In this document: in pieces, positions 50,589-55,646 of the stretch
Layout: every line of letters starts with the position of its first letter
How positions within the stretch are numbered: position 1 is the stretch's first letter
Source: Haloarcula sp. DT43
GTDB lineage: Archaea; Halobacteriota; Halobacteria; Halobacteriales; Haloarculaceae
Reading direction: 5' to 3'
Length of the DNA stretch: 55,646 bases
NCBI RefSeq assembly: GCF_037078405.1
Contig: NZ_JAYMGZ010000007.1
Coordinates: 1-55,646, forward strand
Translations under genes and position numbers: made by a program
The notes under the pieces: generated by a model
The model's input: the letters and a program-made list of their open reading frames with translations, nothing else
Databases searched by the model: none
Told to the model about the DNA's origin: nothing

Positions 50589-51107
50589 ATGGATACGAGA
50601 GCACAGACACCGCAGGACTTCGCCGTGGGGGTGAGCGTCCTGCTCGTGACGGTCATCGGGGTGTTAGCGTTCGTACAGGGCAGTGCGGTCGGCGTGTACG
50701 AATCCCCGGACGTACAGCGCAACCAACCGATTGCGGACAGAGCGGCGACGTACCTCGTCGAGAACTACTCCGTCCAGGGCACGCGCAACCACGTCCGCTA
50801 CAACGCGAGCGGCGGGATGAACGCGTCGCTCAGTTCGGATACAGACGACCTCCGCGAGTTCAAAGAGCGGGCCGGGCTCATCGTCGCCACGGAGCGGCGG
50901 GTGAACCCGCGCGTGAACGTGACGATAGTCAACGCGTCGACGCTCGGTGCCGGGGCACGGACTCCAGCGGCCGACGACGGCGACACGCTCACCTGGGGAC
51001 CGTCGGTCGCCGGGCAGCAGAACGTCGCGTCGACGGCCCGCGTGGTGAAACTGACGAACACGGACCAGTGTGACCCGGTCTGCTGGCTCGTCGTGAGGGT
51101 GTGGTAG
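50589..51107 (+). CDS. Pilin-like single-anchor protein (DUF7287-like), 172 aa
   Basis: MDTRAQTPQDFAVGVSVLLV begins it: a short charged segment and a hydrophobic helix at about 12-34, then a soluble part rich in NxT/S glycosylation sites. That is the topology of an archaeal minor pilin, but the charge and cleavage signal is weaker than in PilA. Two Cys (DQCDPVCW) near the C-terminus may form a disulfide. It is first of five such genes after pilC. An upstream GTG at 50580 is possible. Confidence 0.72.
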   Translation: MDTRAQTPQDFAVGVSVLLVTVIGVLAFVQGSAVGVYESPDVQRNQPIADRAATYLVENYSVQGTRNHVRYNASGGMNASLSSDTDDLREFKERAGLIVATERRVNPRVNVTIVNASTLGAGARTPAADDGDTLTWGPSVAGQQNVASTARVVKLTNTDQCDPVCWLVVRVW

Positions 51108-51109
51108 CG

Positions 51110-51682
51110 ATGCGGGGCCAGGCGTACACGCTCGAAGGCGTTCTCGCGGCCATCGTCGTCGTGACGGCGACCGTCTACGGCCTGTCGGCCGTCGACACCG
51201 GCCCGTTCCAGACGGGCTCCCAGCAACGGACGGCAGCACTGGAGACCCGCGCCAGCGACACGCTGTCGCTGGCGGCCGAGACCGGCGCGTTGCGCAACGC
51301 GACGGCCTGTTACAGCGTCGGGACGCCGACGCTTAACGGCAATCAGACCGGGAGTGCCACCGAGTTCGAGTCGATGCTGAACCGGACCTTCGACCGCCAG
51401 GGCACCCAGTACAATCTCTACCTGAGCTACTGGGACCCTGTCTCTGACTCGCGGCGGACCGCGCTCGCATCGCAGCAAACGGACGAGAACGTCGCCGAAC
51501 GACCGGTCGCCGCGGCCGTTGCCACTGAAACGGTGACGCTGACCGACGACATGCCCGCCCGAATCGGCGACTGCAGCGGGACCGGTCCGCCAATCTCGGC
51601 CGTCGACGGGTACTTCGCTCCCGACGCGACGCCGGACTCTGTCGTCTACAACGTCGTGGAGGTGCGTCTGGTCGTATGGTAG
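51110..51682 (+). CDS. Pilin-like single-anchor protein (DUF7288-like), 190 aa
   Basis: MRGQAYTLEGVLAAIVVVTA gives a short polar N-terminus and a hydrophobic helix at about 10-28, then a soluble domain with NxT/S sites and two Cys pairs. It begins 2 bp after the previous stop; the GTG at 51101 is in frame but the ATG fits the operon spacing. It ends in a hydrophobic strand (VVYNVVEVRLVVW). A minor pilin or pilus tip component is inferred. Confidence 0.7.
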   Translation: MRGQAYTLEGVLAAIVVVTATVYGLSAVDTGPFQTGSQQRTAALETRASDTLSLAAETGALRNATACYSVGTPTLNGNQTGSATEFESMLNRTFDRQGTQYNLYLSYWDPVSDSRRTALASQQTDENVAERPVAAAVATETVTLTDDMPARIGDCSGTGPPISAVDGYFAPDATPDSVVYNVVEVRLVVW

Positions 51683-52566
51683 CCAGCGACCGCGGGCAGC
51701 TGCTGTTGATAGGCGGTATCGCCGTCGCCATCGTCGTGTTCAGCACTATCCTGTTTGCCCACAGCCTCGCTGTCACCGACGGTATCACGACCACCGGGAG
51801 CGCGGACACTATCGAACGGTCGGCCGACCGCGAGGCCTCCGTCGAGCGGGACCTGGGACGGCTCGCGGCCGAAACGCGGGGCGACGACGTCGACGGGTTC
51901 GAGGCGCGATACGAGCGTGCCCTTCGGAACTACACGCGGACGCACAACCGGGTCGTCGCAAACAGCGGTGGGTCCTACTTGAATGCGACGCTGAACGAGT
52001 CGGCGTCGCTCGGGACCGAAGTGAACCAGACGACCTCCTCTCGGTTCACTCGACCTGGTGGTACGGGGTCGAACGTCGACTGGGACATCGCCCGGAGCGT
52101 TGACCGCGTCGTCGTCTTCAATCTGACCGTGACGCGCATCCCCGGGGTCGGGCGTGAGTTCATCGTCAAAGTGGTCGGCGACAACGGCGACACCTGGGAG
52201 ATGGTCGTGACAGAACCCGGCGACAAGGAGGTGACGGTCACTCAACCCTCCGGCTCGACGGCTACCTGCTCGGGGACCGGTGACGCCGACGTCGACCTCT
52301 TCGCCGGAACCTGTGATATCGGCGGAACACCCGGCACGTTCCCGTCGTTCACCGAGACGCTGGACGCGCCCTACACTGTCAGTATCGAGAAGGGGAACCG
52401 CGCACGCGGTACGTACCGGTTCGCTGCCGTCGGCGACTTCCCCGGTACAAGCTATGACGCCGGGGACACGGCGTCGTACCCGGTCATCCCTGCCATCGAC
52501 GCGACGTACGACACGCCGTCTGCGAGCTACAACCGAACTGTGTTCGTGGAGGTGGGAGAGGAATGA
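51676..52566 (+). CDS. Pilin-like single-anchor protein (DUF7261-like), 296 aa
   Basis: MVASDRGQLLLIGGIAVAIV starts with GQLLLIGG and a membrane helix (about 8-30), then a 260-residue extracellular part with several Cys and NxT/S sites (NATLNES, NQTTS). It overlaps the previous gene by 7 bp and the next by 4 bp. The helix is N-terminal with short cytoplasmic side, as for archaeal pilins. No enzymatic motif is seen. Confidence 0.7.
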   Translation: MVASDRGQLLLIGGIAVAIVVFSTILFAHSLAVTDGITTTGSADTIERSADREASVERDLGRLAAETRGDDVDGFEARYERALRNYTRTHNRVVANSGGSYLNATLNESASLGTEVNQTTSSRFTRPGGTGSNVDWDIARSVDRVVVFNLTVTRIPGVGREFIVKVVGDNGDTWEMVVTEPGDKEVTVTQPSGSTATCSGTGDADVDLFAGTCDIGGTPGTFPSFTETLDAPYTVSIEKGNRARGTYRFAAVGDFPGTSYDAGDTASYPVIPAIDATYDTPSASYNRTVFVEVGEE

Positions 52567-53024
52567 GCGTTCGATTCCGTGGCGACGACCGCGCTGTCTC
52601 GCCGGCCGTCACGCAGGCGCTCACCATCGGCATCACGTCGCTGTTGGTGACCGGTCTCCTCATCGGCGGGAGCCAGATGGTCGACTCACAGCGCGAACGG
52701 GTGACCCAGGAGGCGCTGGAGAACGTCGCCGACGGCGTCGCACGGGACCTGGTCCGTCTGGACGCGTTCGAGACCGGGACGCTCGACACCACGGTGTCGT
52801 TCCGCGCGATGTACCCCGAGCGAATCGCCGACCAGGCGTACAACGTCGAGGTAATATCGGATAGTTCGCACACGCACGTGTACGCGAACGCGTCCGGGCT
52901 GAATCGGTACGCCGTCGTGCAGTTCAGAAACGAGACCAGCGTCTGTCCCTCCGTCGTCTCTAGCGGTCCGCTAGCGGTTTCGTACAACGCGACGGCCGAC
53001 TGTATGGCGGTGACCGATGGATGA
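52563..53024 (+). CDS. Pilin-like protein (DUF7266-like), 153 aa
   Basis: MSVRFRGDDRAVSPAVTQAL followed by a hydrophobic stretch is the clearest class III (PibD/archaeal prepilin peptidase) signal in the operon, with RAVSPxV just before the helix as in haloarchaeal PilA. The mature part is about 120 residues with NxT/S sites and two Cys. Both ends overlap neighbours by four bases. Confidence 0.75.
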   Translation: MSVRFRGDDRAVSPAVTQALTIGITSLLVTGLLIGGSQMVDSQRERVTQEALENVADGVARDLVRLDAFETGTLDTTVSFRAMYPERIADQAYNVEVISDSSHTHVYANASGLNRYAVVQFRNETSVCPSVVSSGPLAVSYNATADCMAVTDG

Positions 53025-53761
53025 GTGACGACCAGCGGAGCCACGACCGCGGCGTCTCCGACCTGCTCGCGTTTACGCTCACCTTCAGCATCATCGTCAC
53101 CACCATCGCGCTGGTGTCGCTCGGTGGGCTCGGTGCGTTCGACGCCGTCCAGCGGGGCGCGACGACCGACGTCGCGGAGACGTCGATGGTCGGGTTCGCG
53201 GAGACCACGGACGACCATATCCGCGGCGACGCCCCGCGACGCACTACCAGTATGAAACTACAGGGCCATGGCCTCTCTCTCCGGCCGTCGACGTTGAACG
53301 TGACCGTCGACGGGCACACGACGAATATCTCGACCGGGGCGTTCGTCCGGGAGACCGACGCGGGGACGGACATCGTCTACACCGGCGGCGCGGTGTACCG
53401 GGTCCAGCAGGAGGGGTCAGTCGTCTCGAGAGAGCCCAGCTTCAGGTGTAGCCCCGACAGTGCGTACCTCGCCGTCCTCGCGCTCAACGGCCGGACCGAC
53501 TTCGCGTCGTCCGGCCGCGTCACCATCGAGACCGCGATTCGAAACAGGACGCTCGTTTCCCCGGGAGCTGGCCGGTCGCCGTCCGCGACAACCGTCTCTG
53601 TCAACGTCTCCGGTACCGCGTACCCGGACGCGTGGCACCGCTTGTTCGAACAGGAACTGTCGAGCTGGTCGAACCACTCGGACCCCCACACCTACCAGTG
53701 TACGGGCATCAGCCGCGCTGTCGTCCACGATACGACAGTCGAGGTCCGTACTGTCACCTGA
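53021..53761 (+). CDS. Pilin-like single-anchor protein (DUF7289-like), 246 aa
   Basis: MSDDQRSHDRGVSDLLAFTL leads into a hydrophobic helix (about 13-38), with the RGVSDLLA pattern that resembles the archaeal prepilin signal. The 200-residue mature part has NxT sites and two Cys (FRCSPDS; TYQCTG). It overlaps the previous gene by ATGA and is last in the operon. There is no obvious terminator before 53800. Confidence 0.72.
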   Translation: MSDDQRSHDRGVSDLLAFTLTFSIIVTTIALVSLGGLGAFDAVQRGATTDVAETSMVGFAETTDDHIRGDAPRRTTSMKLQGHGLSLRPSTLNVTVDGHTTNISTGAFVRETDAGTDIVYTGGAVYRVQQEGSVVSREPSFRCSPDSAYLAVLALNGRTDFASSGRVTIETAIRNRTLVSPGAGRSPSATTVSVNVSGTAYPDAWHRLFEQELSSWSNHSDPHTYQCTGISRAVVHDTTVEVRTVT

Positions 53762-54259
53762 GTGGCAGTCTCCCCCAGTGGTAAAAGAGACCGTTACGCG
53801 CCAGTCAGTACGCGCGGCGATGAACGACCACCGGGCTCCGCTGGTAGTTTCGCCCTGTTTCGCCATCGTCGCAGTCTCGTCCCGTGGGTGCTTCCAGTTC
53901 ATCGTAGGTGTTCGTACGTCCCCGGCGAGCATGATGTGTTTGAAAACCAATATCTTATCGTAGTCTTTCGTGATTGAGAAAGATTCGCAGGTCAACGGGC
54001 CTGCGATAGTACCGACTCACCCTCAGACCACAGTGACCGCATACTGTCACGATTCGGACCGTGGTCTCATTTTAATGTTAGGACGTGTGTGACGGATTTT
54101 ACGAACGATATTCCAAACCGAGTGTGGAGACGAGTATTCAGCAGTATCTGGCTCTATATTCGCATTTGAGACTGGTGGGACCCGCTACTGAACGATAGCT
54201 ACGTGTGAGCCGTTGGCAAGGTAGTACTATTACCCTCCAATCCAAAAGGACGGACACTA
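53762..54259. other. Intergenic region with nested inverted repeats
   Basis: The 498-bp stretch is AT-richer than neighbouring genes and holds no ORF I trust. It has a hairpin TCGCAGG/CCTGCGA at 53985-54006, and a nested palindrome GACCAC ... GTGAC ... GTCAC ... GTGGTC at 54026-54066. A terminator for the pilus operon, or an operator or small RNA, could sit here; none can be proved. Confidence 0.4.
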
Positions 54260-54496
54260 ATGAAGAAGCAAGAACTCATTCACCTTCACAGTCTTCTCGC
54301 ACAGGTACAGCACCACTACGAGCACGAAGCGGACGCCACCGTCGAACACGACCTGTACGCCGACCTGGGCGTCAAACCGACATCGATTCACAAGTCGAAG
54401 ACGGACCACAAGGAGGCGGTGTTCGCCCTCGCTTCCGAACTGACCGGTGCCATGACCGAAGAAGCGGACGAGCCGCAGGCGCTGACCGCCGACTGA
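54260..54496 (+). CDS. UPF0058 family protein, 78 aa
   Basis: [20 protein letters not shown] begins the UPF0058 family (archaeal, MTH_224-type), with paired His residues (HLH, HHYEHE) and [20 protein letters not shown] typical of the middle. The His cluster suggests metal binding. A TATA-like TACTATTA is about 30 bp upstream. It stands before aIF-1A and the rRNA operon on the same strand. Biochemical function is unknown. Confidence 0.88.
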   Translation: MKKQELIHLHSLLAQVQHHYEHEADATVEHDLYADLGVKPTSIHKSKTDHKEAVFALASELTGAMTEEADEPQALTAD

Positions 54497-54612
54497 GACG
54501 ACTCGTACTGTCGGCAGTCTTTTCACCGTTTCCCATCCCGATAGTTGCGTGTTCGTACCTGAGGCGGGCGTTTTCGAAAGTCCATGGTACACGCTATCCC
54601 GACTCTCAAACG

Positions 54613-54620
54613 ACTTATAC
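54613..54620 (+). promoter_or_regulatory. TATA box of the aIF-1A gene
   Basis: ACTTATAC is centred 26 bp before the GTG at 54643, giving a leaderless mRNA that starts at or next to the start codon. Confidence 0.75.
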
Positions 54621-54642
54621 GGGAGGCAGCCGTACATCCAGT

Positions 54643-54939
54643 GTGAGCGACGATTCAGGGCGGCGGAACCTCCGCATGCCTACAAGTGACGAGATGTTCG
54701 CAGTCGTAACAGAACACCTTGGCGGGAACCACGTCCGTATCCGCTGTGAGGACGGCGAGACCCGACTCGGCCGGATTCCGGGCCGGATGAAGTTCCGGAC
54801 CTGGATTAACGAGGACGACATCGTTCTCGCCGAACCGTGGGACTGGCAAGACGAGAAGGCCAACATCGAATGGCGCTACAAGGGGCAGGACGCCGACCAG
54901 CTCCGTTCGGAAGGCCACATCGACTCGCTGACCGCCTAA
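54643..54939 (+). CDS. eif1a: Translation initiation factor aIF-1A
   Basis: This 98-residue OB-fold factor promotes mRNA and initiator-tRNA binding to the 30S subunit. After a basic tail ([12 protein letters not shown]), the OB core [20 protein letters not shown] leads to [20 protein letters not shown] and a [13 protein letters not shown]-terminus. These match IF-1A but not the commoner haloarchaeal KVRCADGxERTARIPGRM form, so it is the second paralogue type I recall in haloarchaea. The start is a leaderless GTG placed by the TATA box. The upstream ORF extension to 54205 is a different frame's artefact. Confidence 0.92.
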   Translation: MSDDSGRRNLRMPTSDEMFAVVTEHLGGNHVRIRCEDGETRLGRIPGRMKFRTWINEDDIVLAEPWDWQDEKANIEWRYKGQDADQLRSEGHIDSLTA

Positions 54940-55238
54940 TTTTACCACTGGACACGTTCGGTTCGCAACGACAGCGAGATAGTTCTCTCCCGGCCCGCAT
55001 GGAAGTCATCGCGTAGTAGTCCCGACTGTGTCGGGCGTGTCCCGAGCGGCTCGTACGTCTCCCGATTGATATATAATGGCTGATCGAAATTCGTGGTTCG
55101 AGCTCTATGTCAGAACTCGAATACTACTATACGTTAGTTCATCGACAGTCGGTCGCTGTCTTGCGGTTATCTGTGTCACGCCATCACGTTACGTATGCGT
55201 CGTGTGTGTGCTACACAGGGCGGGTCCGAGACGATTCA

Positions 55239-55246
55239 TTTATATG
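55239..55246 (+). promoter_or_regulatory. Main rRNA promoter TATA box
   Basis: TTTATATG lies about 26 bp before ATGCGAAGG (55266-55274), which resembles the start-site sequence of known haloarchaeal rrn promoters. Confidence 0.75.
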
Positions 55247-55456
55247 TTCCCCCGTCTTCTGAACTAATGCGAAGGTCGCACCGGGCAGCAAGCCCGGGTC
55301 GACACGCTCGGCCGGCCACCTGGGTCGGCCCGAGCCACGAGAGACTCTCGCTTTCCCTTCTGGGGTCGGCGAGGTCTCATCCCATGAGGATTCCACCCCT
55401 GCGGTCCGCCGTCAAGATGGAATCTGATGTGAGCCCACGGACCCATGCAGTAGTCA

Positions 55457-55478
55457 ACACTGGCGTAGGAACCAGTGT
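55457..55478 (+). other. Leader hairpin upstream of 16S
   Basis: ACACTGG/CCAGTGT forms a perfect 7-bp stem with an 8-nt loop about 50 bp before the 16S. It may be part of the leader fold or the processing stem. Confidence 0.5.
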
Positions 55479-55511
55479 GTTTGCTTCCGACGGAGTGCAA
55501 CCACTTCCGCC

Positions 55512-55527
55512 GCTGATGTATATCAGC
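55512..55527 (+). other. Hairpin immediately before the 16S 5' end
   Basis: GCTGAT/ATCAGC is a 6-bp perfect stem with a 4-nt loop, ending 2 bp before the mature 16S start at 55530. Its place suggests a maturation role. Confidence 0.5.
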
Positions 55528-55529
55528 AC

Positions 55530-55646
55530 ATTCCGGTTGATCCTGCCGGAGGCCATTGCTATCGGAGTCCGATTTAGCCATGCTAGTCGCACGAGTTTAG
55601 ACTCGTGGCATATAGCTCAGTAACACGTGGCCAAACTACCCTACAG
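55530..55646 (+). rRNA. rrs: 16S rRNA, 5' 117 bases (continues past the window edge)
   Basis: ATTCCGGTTGATCCTGCCGG is the universal archaeal 16S start. AACACGTGGCCAAACTACCC near the end of the window is also standard for haloarchaeal 16S. The middle (GCATATAGCTCAG) differs from the Haloarcula type I recall (GCGAAAAGCTCAG), so the genus cannot be fixed from these bases. The rest, and presumably tRNA-Ala, 23S and 5S, lie outside. Confidence 0.97.

Larger units (their letters stand above)
54940..55529 (+). promoter_or_regulatory. rRNA operon promoter and leader region
   Basis: This 590-bp gene-free region precedes 16S. AT-rich boxes occur at 55068-55076 (GATATATAA), at 55131-55138 near TACTATAC, and at 55239-55246, which is the strongest. 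Multiple tandem promoters are normal for haloarchaeal rrn operons. The leader after about 55269 should be cut around the 16S. Confidence 0.7.

Noticed and set aside
53821-53963. Possible 47-codon gene MNDHRAPLVVSPCFA...
   Set aside because: No promoter, no acidic haloarchaeal composition, no family and an unusual residue mix; treated as chance.
53417-53995. 192-codon minus-strand frame overlapping the last pilin-like gene
   Set aside because: It is mostly antisense to a supported gene and has no recognisable domain.

Overview
This window is a contiguous piece of a high-GC haloarchaeal chromosome. The evidence is the acidic proteins, TATA boxes centred about 26 bp upstream of many start codons (leaderless genes), an Orc1/Cdc6 initiator, archaeal families (aIF-1A, UPF0058, archaeal PilB/PilC, KorAB, CbiX), and the first 117 bases of an archaeal 16S rRNA at the right edge. 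The 16S start and gene content fit the Haloarcula/Halomicrobium side of the haloarchaea, but I could not run a search, so genus is not assigned.

Layout. 1-6.4 kb: the end of an NADH dehydrogenase-like flavoprotein, an iron-type alcohol dehydrogenase, two overlapping moeA genes (one fused to a periplasmic-binding-like domain), a small Cys-rich protein and a TctA-like permease. 6.4-16.2 kb: CorA, two secreted proteins, cysS, a CbiX chelatase beside a DR2241-type Cys-rich partner, a Trm112-like protein, purA and a small winged-helix regulator. 16.2-21.8 kb: an 815-residue protein with a disordered middle, then a cytochrome oxidase cluster (subunit I plus four tiny or small membrane proteins). 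21.8-30.7 kb: methylmalonyl-CoA mutase large subunit, a CBS-ParB fusion, a TrkA-N/DHH phosphoesterase, an Lrp regulator, the two-subunit 2-oxoacid:ferredoxin oxidoreductase and a DICT-domain sensor.

31.7-34.2 kb is a replication origin: an orc1/cdc6 gene, an AT-rich unwinding region, a G-tract and 13 copies of a 19-bp box (consensus AACACTTGCAGGGTGGTGT). One copy is inverted on the left, two lie in the orc1 promoter region, and ten lie in a same-strand array after the gene. One box abuts the orc1 TATA box, which suggests autoregulation.

34.2-46 kb: acyl-CoA dehydrogenase, a Tat-type lipoprotein, an acyl-CoA ligase, CheC, an O-methyltransferase, a RecA-like/wHTH protein, the PTS-dependent dihydroxyacetone kinase operon (dhaKLM), a redoxin, and an lrpA1-aspB3-like pair. 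46-53.8 kb is a tightly overlapping type IV pilus-like operon: PilB-type ATPase, PilC-type membrane protein and five single-anchor pilin-like proteins. 53.8-55.6 kb: UPF0058, a second-type aIF-1A with a leaderless GTG start, and the promoter/leader of an rRNA operon running off the right edge.

How the genes fit together: respiration (NDH, cox cluster), ferredoxin-linked 2-oxoacid oxidation, fatty-acid and propionate-type catabolism (ACAD, ligase, mutase), glycerol/dihydroxyacetone use, cobalamin and molybdopterin cofactor synthesis, surface pili, and replication/translation control. I see no IS element, CRISPR array, tRNA or prophage gene. The most notable structures are the origin's box array and the pilus-like operon with its uncharacterised pilin-like set.
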